Assembly: GCA_037349315.1 (NCBI GenBank)
Contig: JBAIAC010000033.1
Span: forward strand, 14,898,001-14,962,000
Source of the DNA: Chelydra serpentina
Taxonomy: Eukaryota; Chordata; Testudines; Chelydridae
Direction of reading: 5' to 3'
DNA: 64,000 nucleotides
A program made the translations under genes and the position numbers. Below are positions 24,093 through 51,400 of this stretch, one piece after another; within the stretch, counting starts at the first letter, position 1, and every line of letters begins with the position of its first letter. Under the pieces are notes generated by a model. The model worked only from the letters and a program-made list of their open reading frames with translations. It made no database searches and was not told the origin of the DNA.

Positions 24093-24287
24093 CTCCTAGA
24101 ACTGGAAAGACCTTGAAAGGTCATCGAGTCCAGTCCCCTGCCAACACTAGCAGGACCAAATACTGTCCCCTGACAGATTTTTTTTTTTTTGCCACAGATC
24201 CCTAAATGACCCCCTCAAGGATTAAACTCACAACCCTGGGTTTAGCAGGCCAATGCTCAAACCACTGAGCTATCCCTCCCCCCCACA
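24093..24287 (-). mobile_element. tRNA-derived SINE (Cry I type of turtles)
   Basis: The minus strand starts GAGGGATAGCTCAGTGGTTT, with an A-box at 24262-24272 (TAGCTCAGTGG) and a B-box at 24219-24236 (GGGTTGTGAGTTTAATCC). The tail reads GACTCGATGACCTTTCAAGG and then CCAGTTCTAGGAG. This is an RNA polymerase III SINE with a tRNA head. Assignment to the turtle family is from memory. An A run interrupts the middle. Confidence 0.85.
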
Positions 24288-24969
24288 GTGCCTTTTATTG
24301 AATTGCTGCTTGTGGTGGGCAAAATCAAGAGAATAAAATAGATTCTTCATGTATTCCAAATCTAGTATGCTCTGGTGACTACTAGTTCAGCAGGATACTG
24401 CAGATGCATTTATATAACTGCTGCAACTTTCAGATACGGATGAAAATAGTTCTGTGACTAATGCTGTGTACATGGTTTTCCAGAGTACTTTAAGTGTGTA
24501 CTTTATTGCTTTTTGCTTTTTTGTAAAAAGTAAAAATTGTATTTCTTCCTTTTTTGTTTCTAATAAATGATGATCTGTAGCAACTCTTATTGGGGAGGAT
24601 CATCCTGCATTCACTTGCACCTTCCATTGACTGGCAGGTAGTTTACTCAGGACAGCTGATTTCTCTCTTTATCTAAAAAAATTGAGCCTGATTTTTTTCT
24701 CACTTACATTGGTGTATATCAAGAGTAATTCAGTCAGAGCGACTGGAGTTGCATCTAGTGTAAAACTGTGGTGAGAGTAGAATTGGCCGTTGGCTTCTTC
24801 TGAAATTATGAGCCAGAATCTGTTCTGTTGTAGTTCAGTAGACTGAGGTCAGTAGATTTGGTCCCTTTATGTCAGAGCTGAATTTGGCATTGACCTTTCA
24901 AAATGTTAAGCCTGAGCCTCCGCTCCACCAGTGACCTTCAGTGGAGTTACACCAGAATAAAACCAGTGT
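24288..24969. other. Gene-free stretch
   Basis: Nothing recognised apart from AT-rich sequence. It lies within 1.1 kb upstream of the first RAB27A coding exon and is presumably intronic. Confidence 0.45.
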
Positions 24970-24977
24970 AAAGGAGG

Positions 24978-25197
24978 CAGGGCCGGCTCTACCGTTTCTG
25001 CCGCCCCAAGCAGTGCGCCGAATTGCCGCCGTGCCTGGAGGTAGGACCTGCCGCCAAATTGCCGCCGTCGTGAAGAGCTGCCACCAAATTGCCGCCACGG
25101 GCGGCGCATGCTGCCCTAACAGCACACGGACTGCTGCCCCTTCCAGATTGCCGCCCCAAGCACCTGCTTGGAATGCTGGTGCCTGGAGCCGGCCCTG
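24978..25197. mobile_element. hAT-type MITE (CAGGGCCGGC family, copy 3)
   Basis: AAAGGAGG is duplicated at 24970-24977 and 25198-25205. Ends are CAGGGCCGGCTCTA and GAGCCGGCCCTG. It ends 164 bp before the first RAB27A coding exon. Confidence 0.93.
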
Positions 25198-25328
25198 AAA
25201 GGAGGGCAAAATCAGGCCCGCTGTTCTTATCTTTATTTTAAATAAGTAAGTTGCAAAAAAGCTTTAGTGGAGACTTAGAATTAACAAACCTATGTATTCA
25301 GAATACTGCCATTTGCTTTGTGTAATGA

Positions 25329-41221
<15,893 letters not shown>

Positions 41222-41836
41222 GAAACAAACTTTATTGCAACAATTAAATTAACATATTTATGTTAAGGTATAGTACAGTTGCAGCTTAATGGATTCATTT
41301 ATGAACAGCTCTTACCATATGGATATATAGTAACAAAGCTGTATTGGTATTTGCTTTCTAACAACATTAACTATTGCTTGGCAGATGTTTAATTTATTAG
41401 CAGGTAGCCAGAAATATGTTTGTTTAGGTTTGGTGCAACATTGGACACTCTCAACTTTCAGTATCTTAGTCCGTAACAATGGTAAACCAGTCAATGGAGG
41501 TCTTTAAGTCCTATTTGAACAGAAATGTTCCATCATTACAGCAATAATGATAAACAGCAAACTGTATTTCTTTGCAAAAGCAGGCAAGTAATTTCCCCTA
41601 GTTTTTTCATGAATTATTAGTTTCTAATGACAGGAGCTAAAATAGGGCTATTTTTATATGGAATAAAAAGCTGTCTAGAGAAATGCCAAGATGACACTTG
41701 TACAGCACTGCTGCTATGCCGTGCAGTCTTGAACTTGATCTTCTAAACTCCAACTGTACTATAGGAAAGATTCAATACATTATAATAGATCACCTAATGT
41801 GAATTTCAAGAACATGTTGAGGCATATAAATACCAA

Positions 41837-42118
41837 GGGCAAGTCTACACTTAAAATGCTCCATTGGTGCAGCTGCGCCACTGTACCACATAAGTGAAGA
41901 TACTCCTACACCGATGGGTGAGAGCTTTCCTGACGGCGTAGTTAATCCATCTCCCTGTGAGGCGGTAGCTATGTCGACAGGAGAAGCTCTCCGATCGACA
42001 TAGCGCTGTCTACATGGGGGGCTAGGTTGGTATAACTGAGTTGCTCGGGTGTGGATTTTTCATACCCCTGAGCAATGTAGTTATACCAATATAGGTCTGC
42101 AATGTAGATCAGACCGTA
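41837..42118. mobile_element. MITE in the RAB27A 3' region
   Basis: It begins GGGCAAGTCTACACTT and ends AATGTAGATCAGACCGT, imperfect inverted termini. It has an internal partial palindrome, CTATGTCGAC against GATCGACATAG. This type is abundant in turtles. Target duplication unclear. Confidence 0.65.
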
Positions 42119-42757
42119 GATGGGGGGGGTGTTTATGAATGCATACATTTTATATACATACTCTTTTATGTTTTAACAGGAATTTAGGGCAAGCTAAGTG
42201 CCAGCAAAATTTCATCAGAGCTAGTGCTTTGCACTGAATTTGTTTGTACCAAGCGTACATTTGGAACATTTCTTCTTCAAATTTGGACTGAAAATTTTAA
42301 TATTGGTCTTATTCTGGTGAGCTGTAACTGCCTAAGGTATCAATGCTGTTTAAATTAGTATATAGTATATAAAGCTGGTTTTCTTCTGTTTACCTCTGGG
42401 TCCTGTACATCTTGTACACGTTTTGTATGTGTTTTGTTTATTCCCTTTAAAGTCTCACCTAAAGTAGAATTGAGGGAGTATGTTTTGATTATGTAAAGGA
42501 ATACGCTTTCTGGTGGATGATCATTTTTATTTATCTTCAGATATGATACAAGGAGTAATCAGTATTTTTTTAAAATTTCTTTTCAGCCTGATTATGTGAT
42601 ATGCCTAATAAACTGTTTTCTACTGAAGCAGGTTCATATAACTCTAAAATATTGCCAAGTAAAGTCTCAACATGCCAAATTCAGAGTCTTTTTATAGACT
42701 TCTCATAGAAATTTGTTTACAGAACTCCAAAGCTACTGCTGCTTTTAGATATTAAAT

Positions 42758-42770
42758 ATTTATTTATTTA
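42758..42770 (+). promoter_or_regulatory. AU-rich element (three overlapping ATTTA)
   Basis: ATTTATTTATTTA is a class II-like AU-rich element. It would be functional only if the transcript extends past the 42607 polyadenylation signal. Confidence 0.4.
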
Positions 42771-44751
42771 AAAGTGCTAGTTATTTTGGCTACCACATGC
42801 TCAGGCAAACTTCTACAGTCAGATGGCAGCATGAGATGTAATGTAATATATTTTTAATTAAAATTTTTTGAATATGTTAAAAGGGCCAAAAATGTGTACT
42901 AGAAAGGTAGCCGAGAAGAAAGTGATATCTTCACTGAATTGAATAGAAACTTTGATGTAAATTTCCAATTGCTTTTTAGAAATATAGAAAGTGTTAAAAC
43001 TCACTGCTAGCTGTCAAAAAACATTCCACAAAGCAATGCATTTGTTCTTTAACAAACACAAAATGTAAATATTAGATTTTTATCACAGCCTACACAGGAT
43101 ATATAACCATGTGCAATATAACTGGAATGCTGAGGCACTATGACAGAAGTTAAAGCATTTTATATTGTATGAATTACTGTATTTTCTACTGTAGCATACC
43201 AAGAATCAAAATGCCTGTGGACCAGAGTTACTGTAGTCTAATTCACGAGTGCCTTTCGAAGTTGCCATTGCCTGGGCAGCCAGTAGAGTGACAAGAATTC
43301 TGCTGTGGAACATAACATATTTCAGTGCACTTAAGTGTCTGGGTTTTTAATGCAGAAATGTAACCCCTCACTTTTCAGAGGGTTCCAATGGAATTTTGCC
43401 ACCTATTAACTTTAATAGGAGTTGTGTGGGTAAAATAATTTCCAATTCCTGAAAAAAGTAAGGATAAGTGCAGCCAACTACTGAGTTTAAATTACTACTG
43501 AGGTTACTTAAGTATATTTCCCTTTGAATGCACATGTTTAGATTTTATACTAAATACTGTAATTGCCATATTTTGTCCTACATTTGTATGTATCTATTTT
43601 ACAGTGCTGTAAAATCAAAAATCTATCTTCATGAAATTGCTTTGATGTAATGCCATAAATATATATAATACCTGTATTAAAAATCAGTTATACCAATATT
43701 TCAATCTATTTGAGTTATTTATAGCTCAACTTTGCATCTATTGCAACTTTCATCAGAGATCAAGCCCAGTGATTTGAGTCTCTTAACAGTTCTGTGAGTG
43801 ACACCATTATACCAATCTAGAGCTGGTCAAAAATCAGAATTTCCATGGTTCCATGTTCCATTTTAACATTTATTTTTGTGCCAAATTAGGAAAAAAGGTT
43901 GAAACACTGAATTTTATGCTATTGGCATAAACATTTGGGCTCCTTGCATCAATAAACAGGAGGGATTAGAAAACAGCCATTTGACTCCTATACAGCTGTG
44001 GTTAAGGGTTTTATTGGGCTGATACAGTGCCTATCAGCTGAGCCAACTTCACCATTTTGAGTTGGTGGAATTGATCATGAAAATAGTCATTTTGTGCCTT
44101 CCCCAGTGTCATATTAGTGGCAGCTATAATAAAATGACTCTTTGTACACTAAATTTGCCAAAGCCTGAATGTTTTACCTGTTTTGACTGGGAAAGCTGTC
44201 TTTGCTCCAAATTCAGTCTGTTTTTCACGCAAAGCATACAGACTCAGCATAGAGTTCAGTGTAAATGGAGCCCATTTCTGAGTTGGTGACCAAACAAGAG
44301 TAACCTGGCATGGTAAGTAGTTTTATATTTTAATATGTGAATTGGTCCAAATCCTCACCCCTGCACCAAACAGGAGTAAACTGGCCTTGGTGCAGAGATC
44401 CTGCATGCCAGGGACCAAGGTAGGAGTAACATCTCCCTTCGGCAAGGTGCAGAGTGGGAAGTAGAACCGTCCTGCATCAGATGTAGCAAACTGAAGATTG
44501 CGGAGTCCCTGGTGAATATCCGCTGTGTCCTCATGCCCTCTGCAGGGGTGAATTTGACGCCCCCATTTGTGATAACACAGGAAGGACTATCCCCAGAAAG
44601 CAGGTGCAGGGAGTGCCTCCTCACATCCTACCCCTATTGGCCCTTCTCTGTGGGAGGAAGAAGGTAAGATTTTTTTCATCTCAAAGACTCCAAAACCACT
44701 GAGGAAATCAGCCCTGGCTTGCCCTTACACTGAATAAGATGCATAAAAGGA

Positions 44752-44916
44752 CTTGATCCTGCAAGGTCCTGAGCACACTGACCTAATCCTTCAAAACACC
44801 TACAGTACCTAACTTGAATCATGTGAGTAGTTCTACTGACTTAGGACTCTTCATGTGCTTAAGTGCTTTCCTGGACTTGGCGGGAGTGCTCAGCACCTCG
44901 CAAGATCAAGCTCTAG
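44752..44916. repeat. Probable ancient amniote interspersed repeat
   Basis: TTGATCCTGCAAGGTCCTGA through GTGCTTAAGTGCTTTCCTG to GCACCTCGCAAGATCAAG resembles an old reptile/amniote repeat. Similar wording occurs near 48780-48905. Family not asserted. Confidence 0.45.
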
Positions 44917-44918
44917 AA

Positions 44919-45279
44919 CAGGGTTCTCAAACTTTAATTGCACTGTGATCCCCTTCTGACAACAAAAATTACTACACGACCCCAGGAGGCGGGATTGAAA
45001 CCCACGCGTGCCTGAGTCCTGCTGCCCCGGGTGGGGGGGGCCAAAGCCCAAGGGCTTCAGTCCGAGGCAGGAGGCCTGTAACCTGAACCCCGCTACCCAG
45101 GGCTGAAGCCCTCGGACTTCACCTTTGGCCCCAGGCAGTGGGGCTTGGGCTTTGGCCCCAGGCAGTGGGGCTTGGGCTTTGGCCCCAGGCCCCAGCAAGT
45201 CTAAGCCAGCTTTGACAACCCCATTAAAATGGGGTCATGACCCACTTTGGGGTCCCGACCCACAGTTTGAGAACCGCTG
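44919..45279. mobile_element. hAT-type MITE, 361 bp
   Basis: CTCTAGAA is duplicated at 44911-44918 and 45280-45287. Ends are CAGGGTTCTCAAAC and GTTTGAGAACCGCTG. A short tandem repeat of GGCAGTGGGGCTTGGGCTTT lies near 45135-45180. Confidence 0.93.
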
Positions 45280-45450
45280 CTCTAGAAGAACTTGTAAGTG
45301 TGATCTGAGCTATCCCTCACTGTGTTAAGAGTGAGACATAGGAGAAGCCATCCCAGCTTTGCTCAATAGTTTGGGATAGACCTGCAGAAAAAAGAGCTAC
45401 TCAGACTACTGCAAATCCTTCAGGCTCGCTGTAAGTAACTCTTAAGGGAG

Positions 45451-46556
45451 TCGAGTCATAGAATCATAGAAGATTAGGGTTAGAAGAGACCTCAGGAGGT
45501 CATCTAAATGAACCCGCTGATCAAAGCAGGACCAACCCCAACTAAATCATCCCAGCCAGGGCTTTAGTCAATCCGGGACTTAAAAACCTCTAAGGATGGA
45601 GATTCCAACACCTCTCTAGGTAACCCATTCCAGAGCTTCACCACCCTCCCCGTGAAATAGTTTTTCCTACTGTCCAACCTAGACCTCCCTCACTGCAACT
45701 TGACACCATTGCTCCTTGTTCTGTCATCTGTCGCTACCGAGAACAGCCTAGCTCCATTCTCTTTGGAACCCCCCTTCAGGTAGTTGAAGGCTGGTATCAA
45801 ATCCGCCCCTCACTCTTCTCTTCTGCAGACTAAATAAGCCCAGTTCCTTCAGCCTCTCCTCATAAGTTATGTGTCCCATCCCCCTAATCATTTTTGCTGC
45901 CCTCTGCTGGATTCTCTTCAATTTGTTCACATCCTTTCTGTAATGGGGGGCCCAAAACTGGACACAGTACTCCAGATGTGGCCTCACCAGTTCTGAATAG
46001 AGGGGAATAATCACTTCCTTCGATCTGCTGGCAATGCTCCTACTAAGGCAGCCCAATATGCCGTTAGCCTTCTTGGCAACAATGGCACACTATTGACTCA
46101 TATCCAGCTTCTCATCCACTGTAATCCCCAGGTCCTTTTCTGCACAACTGCCACTTAGCCAGTTGATCCCCAGCCTGCAGCAGTGCATGGGATTCTTCCG
46201 TCCTAAGTGCAGGACTCCGCACTTGTCCTTGTTGAACCTCATCGGCTTTCTTTTGGCCCAATTCTCCAATTTGTTTGGGTCACTCTGGACCCTATCCCTA
46301 CCCTGCAGCATATCTACCTCTCCACCCAGCTTAGTGGACTTGCTGATGGTGCAATCCAACCCAGATCATTAATGAAGATGTTGAACAAAACCGGCCCCAG
46401 GACCGACCTCAGGGGCACTCCACTTGATGCCAGCTGCCAACTAGACATTGACCCGTTGATCACTACCCGTTGAGCCCGACGATCTAGCCAGCTTTCTATC
46501 CACCTTATAGTCAAACAATCCCTTTCAACAATTGATCTTGTTTCCGGCTCCAGCAA
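45451..46556 (-). mobile_element. CR1 LINE, minus orientation
   Basis: The left end TCATAGAATCATAGAAGATT is the complement of the octamer-type CR1 3' terminus. Coding remnants follow: IIPLYSELVRPHLEYCVQFW and LKRIQQRAAKMIRGM (45748-46056), then FNKDKCGVLHLGR (46090-46359) and [12 protein letters not shown] (46314-46556). Several frameshifts. 5'-truncated. Confidence 0.93.
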
Positions 46557-47779
46557 ACTTCAATCTACATTCTTTCAGAGCTCAGGGATGTACATTTCAA
46601 ACCAGAACACAATGGGTCCTGACTTGGTGCACACTGAAAAAGGAGATTAACACTTTACTGAGAAAAAAAAATCCAGTTGAAAGTGCTTGTTTACATCACT
46701 GTGACTTAACATTCCCGGCTTGTCTGTTGCAACCTTTGTCTGCCAAGTCTATAATCCAGGCTGGTTAAACCACAAAGGCCACCAAAGACTTTGCAGCACA
46801 ATATTTTTACCAAAAGTAAGCTGAACGATTGTGAAATAAATACAGCCCAAAGGGGAAAAATCACAGAAGGCAGGCTGCTCTGACCAATCAAACTGAAGGG
46901 GAATAGGGATTGTAATGGTGTACGCCAGATACCAGAGCACAGCAAAGCAGCCCCCAGCTAGCTTGTTTACTTTGTTGGGTTTGCCCCTAGTCATCTAGTA
47001 GGCACATCCATAGCTTCCATCCTAAGATTGCATTGTCTGTGAATGTCTCTCTACCATTTCCTCTTCCTAGCCTGCGTCTGAGCAGTCTTCAGTCATAGAC
47101 GCAGCATGCTCCCTCTAGAGTGGAGGAAGAGACTAATATATTCTGTACAGCTCTCTCTTGCTGTCTGGTTGTGCCAGTTCAAAGCAATTGTGCCCTGGGG
47201 GATGGGGACTGAGACAGTGCTGCTCACCTGTGTCATGTACACCAGCCTGGGTCTCCAGCACAACAGGGTGGCTCAGACTGGGCTTTTAAACACACTTCAG
47301 ATGCTCTGTGAGTGTGACGGAGAGATTTGAAAATCCCATATTGCAGCCTTTCCATCCCAACCCCCCACTTCGCTTTTTCTCTTTTAGAAATCTGTATACT
47401 CAAAAACTGCTCTGGAAGCACGTGCTGCCTCACCGCCGGCCTATGTGCGTTTGAGGTGAGCCTGGCCGGAGTGAAGCCTGGCCTTATAGAACTGCCTGAT
47501 TTTAATTGCTAACGAAAAGCCCCAGCACCCACACCAGAACGGTACACTACGTTTCTACAGTGTCTTCTCTGCTGGAGATCTCCGAGCACTTCACCAAAGT
47601 GACTCAAGTTTTTCACCCACCCCCATCCTGTGAAGGAATAATAACATGACTCACAGCCCCCCACCTTTAATACCCTTTGATTTTCCTTTGCTGTTAACTA
47701 GCTCCTGTGGGCACTGTGCTGAGCCACTGTGGGCCCCAAGGGCCGAGCAAGGCCCAGCTGGAGGCCTAGCTCATAATCA
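46557..47779. other. Intergenic stretch between RAB27A and RSL24D1
   Basis: No exon, RNA gene or named repeat seen. Confidence 0.5.
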
Positions 47780-48420
47780 TTAACAGGCAGCAGGGGGCGC
47801 TGTGAGCCCTTCACGTCGCTCTCCTTCACGGAGGAGACGCTCTATCCGGAAGGAAGTGTTAGAGCTGCACTTCCGGCCAGGTGTGGTGTGTCACTTGCGG
47901 CGCGGCGTGGCCAGCGGGGTTCAGTCGGCGGCGAGATGCGCATCGAGAAGTGTTACTTCTGCTCCGGGCCCATCTACCCGGGACACGGGGTCATGTTCGT
48001 GCGGAACGACTGCAAGGTCGGGGCCCTGCCGACCGAGCGGGTCTCGAGGGGCTGGGCGGGGGGCCGGCGCATCGCCGCACGGGGTTGGGCCAAGCCCGGC
48101 CAGCGTGGGGGCCCATATAGCCTGGGGCGGGGGCAGGCCCGTCTCAGGGTCGGTTCTGCTCTGGCGGCGGGCGGGGGAGACCCGGCTCCGGCCCGCTAAA
48201 GCGCAGCCTGGGCCATGGCCTCGCGGCCGGGCTGCCCCTGACGCCTGCGGGCGCCCCCCATCCGCTCCCGCCCGGCTGCCGTGTGCTGAGCGCTGGGTGT
48301 TTGGGGGTGTTTTCACACGTGCACCCTGGTACTACTTCTGGCAGAGCGGGCGTGAGTCTACGGAGCGCTGCAGCCGCGGTAGCCCAGGCGGCGGCACGGC
48401 TTAGCCCTGGGCTTTTCAAC
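47780..48420 (+). promoter_or_regulatory. RSL24D1: CpG-rich promoter and first exon of RSL24D1
   Basis: This is the only strongly CpG-dense segment of the window that is not a transposon, and it spans the RSL24D1 start codon. ETS-type sites are visible at 47846-47852 (CCGGAAG), 47852-47857 (GGAAGT) and 47869-47876 (ACTTCCGG), 60-90 bp before the ATG. No TATA box. This is typical of a housekeeping promoter. Confidence 0.75.
47936..48016 (+). CDS. RSL24D1: RSL24D1 exon 1 (coding part)
   Basis: ATG at 47936 in context GGCGAGATGC. It codes [16 protein letters not shown] through NDCK and ends at donor GTCGGG in phase 0. Longer overlapping frames at 47888-48199 are read-through into the intron. 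Confidence 0.95.
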
Positions 48421-51400
48421 CCCCCCTTTTCCCATTTGCAGACCCCTACACATTTTCAAATAGAGATGCGGACTGCTTTGAAATCTTACCTTTCAATCTT
48501 ACCCGGACCCCCAGGGGTGCGCAGACGACAGGTTGAAAACCACTGGCGTAGCCGGATACATGGCTAAGCCCTGCTGTCCCTGCCTGTGCTACAACTATTA
48601 TTTATACTTCAGTAAGCGCTCGGCAGGAATCACACTCCTTGCTCCTATTATAGATGTAGCCCAAAATTAATCAAGGCAAAATCTTTTCTGCCCAACCAAA
48701 ACTGAAAATACTTATGTGGCAAAATGTAAATATCACTTCATTGTAAAGACCAGTGTTGGGGCCTAAACGTGTTAAGCATTTTTGGTCTGAGTCAGCAAAG
48801 CACTTAAGCGTGTGCTTAAATACGGTTTTGAAGTTTAGTAGATGTTTAAGTTCAACTGAAATCATTAGAATTTAGGCACGTGCTTAGGTGCCTTGCTGAA
48901 TTGGGGCCTTAAAGTTGAAATAAGTTCTAAAAAGTAGTTGTTTAATAGCTTTGCTCTGTACCTTTCAAAACAGGACTATTTTTATGTGCAGTTAAAAGTT
49001 TATTCTGTAAGGAAAGCACTAGCTCTAGGACTAGGTGACAGGTATAGCAAATTCACAGAACATTTTTTTAAGGGTTTGTAGTTATTTTTGCATGAGGTAG
49101 TTCAATAATCCTGTACCCTGCAGTTTTTTGTTTAAAGGTAATTGCTGTATAGATGCGTGCATGTTCCCAGCAGACTGTAACTGAAGATATTGTGAAAACA
49201 GAGTAATGTGACTTTAAGTAAAACAAAGTAAAAATAATGTTCTAAAACTCTCTCAAACTACTAATTTGAATAATACCATCATTGCAGAAGATACACTGAC
49301 ACTTGTATTATTTATCCTGTGCAGTATCTTTCTATGCTGATTTACATGACCTAGTGATCTATTAATCTCACTTTGCCAAATCCTATTGAATATAATGGTG
49401 CACACAGACTGTTTGTCACAACAGGATTTTGTGTAATAAAACTACACTCATAATTATGCATTTGTTATACATGCAACAACAGAAACCTATGATGCTAACT
49501 TAATTCTGTGCAAAGATCCATTGAAACATGGTATCTTACTCATTACACTGAAATTTTATGTTTTAAGAGTAAATATTTTGTATTCATTACTCTGTAAGAA
49601 GGTTAATGAACATGAATTCCATTAAAAATCTGTTCTGTGGATTGTAGACCAGAGTTTAGACATGTGATTTGAAATAACCAAAATTAAGTTTATTTCTCAA
49701 AATTATGAAAAGGATACCCTGTAAAGCTTAAGAGCTATATTTAAATTGAAATTGCCCAAACACACTAGGGCTGTAATACAAGTAACTTGCTGCAAATGCC
49801 ACCCCCCACAACCTCAAAGTGTGGGGTGGGCTTTGTCTGGATTGGTGGGGAAAGTTGACAGTGGCTCTCTTAAGAATCCCCCCTCTTGAGAGAGGCAAGT
49901 GCGTGGTGATAGGGAAGCATCCCCTGAGCTGGCAGGTGGGTTTATGTTGCTTAGGTAAGCCATTGGCCTCTGCCAATTTATGGGAGGGTATATAAACCAT
50001 GCCCCTCCTGCCTGAGCCTTCCTTCATGCCCAGATTAGCAGCTCCTACCCCTCGGATTAGCAAAGGACCAGTTTTGGTCTGCTGTGGTATTGTGCAAGTT
50101 CCTTTTTTGCACTGGGAAGGAATTTTCCCCTCGCTACCAGATTGACCAGGATGGGACGTAGGTTTTTTTTGGCCAGAATGGGCATGAAGAATGCGCTGTA
50201 TTTCTTAATCTCTGGTAGATCCTTCAGGTTCAGACTAAGGCTCGTTGGCTATTTGGTGTGGTGTAGCGTCGACGAAAGTTAAAATTTCTGTCCTATACCT
50301 TCATAACTTTAGTTTCATTGATACTTTTCATTATAAGGAAAAAGTAATGGTGTTTCTTTAAATTGGCACTGAATAGTGCCAGTAGAGTTACATAACTAAG
50401 ATTAACATCAGAGTTATTTTGGATGGGGTGGGCAATAATGTCCTTTGATTATAGAAGTTTTTTCCATTTTATTTCTTTAGGTCTTTAGATTCTGCAGATC
50501 AAAATGCCACAAAAACTTTAAAAAGAAACGAAATCCGAGAAAGGTCAGATGGACCAAAGCCTTCCGGAAAGGAGCTGGTAAAGAACTAACAGTGGTAAGT
50601 ACTTGGTACTATTGTACTACTAAAGGATTTAAACACACTACTATGTGTGTTTAAGTCTTGGCCAAGAATAAAAACAAAACATGACATTACACATGCAGTA
50701 CTCCAAGTGCCATAGCCAGGAATATCACGGTATTCAAGTGCTTCTGTGACCCCAGAGACCTATGTAATCATACCTCTCTTCAGCATCTGTAAAAAGGGGT
50801 ATTGCATACCTAGCAAGGGTGTTGTCAGCCTTTTTTTTGCAAAGCGTGTTGCAGTCATTGGCTGAAAAGTATTATAGGTGAGCAAAGTATTCCTTTTCAC
50901 TGTTTAGGTGGTAACTGAAAAGACAATGACATGGACCAAGCCTAAAACAGTTACTCTATTCTGCTTATACCCAGAACTAGCTTCACTCAATGTCCTTCCC
51001 CCCCTACTTCAAAAAACAAAACTCCCTTCCTGCCTCCCAAACCCATAGTCCTTCACCCAACATGTTAATATCGTACTCTTGCTTTTTAAGTTCACCACAC
51101 AAACATGATTTTTGGCAGAAGGATGTAATGTAAATTACATCTACGTAGACAATAAACAATTTAGAATGTTTCTCCAAGCAGTAAGCAATCTGAGGTTGGT
51201 TTGGAATGAGTAGGATAGTTACCAATTAGGTCTGCAGTTCCTGGGTGTTGAGGGTCTGCAGCTCTAGCTGTTAAGAGCCATTGCAAAATGATTTGGCCTT
51301 TAGCACTCTGCATTCTCTCTTCTTTCTGGTAAGATGTTTATCAGATGAAGATGTTCAAAGACAGAGGAGTTTAAAGGATTGGTATTATCTTTACAGCTTA

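Larger units (their letters stand above)
41222..44140 (+). other. RAB27A: Probable RAB27A 3' UTR and downstream sequence
   Basis: AT-rich sequence after the stop, with no competing gene. AATAAA signals occur at 41662-41667, 42607-42612, 43951-43956 and 44128-44133. Which one is used cannot be told from sequence alone; a 3' UTR of a few kilobases would match mammalian RAB27A. A MITE lies within it at 41837-42118. Confidence 0.5.

Noticed and set aside
47888..48404. Long GC-rich frames over the RSL24D1 promoter and first intron
   Set aside because: These are read-through of exon 1 and CpG island sequence. The true exon ends at the 48016 donor, which is required for the frame to join exon 2.
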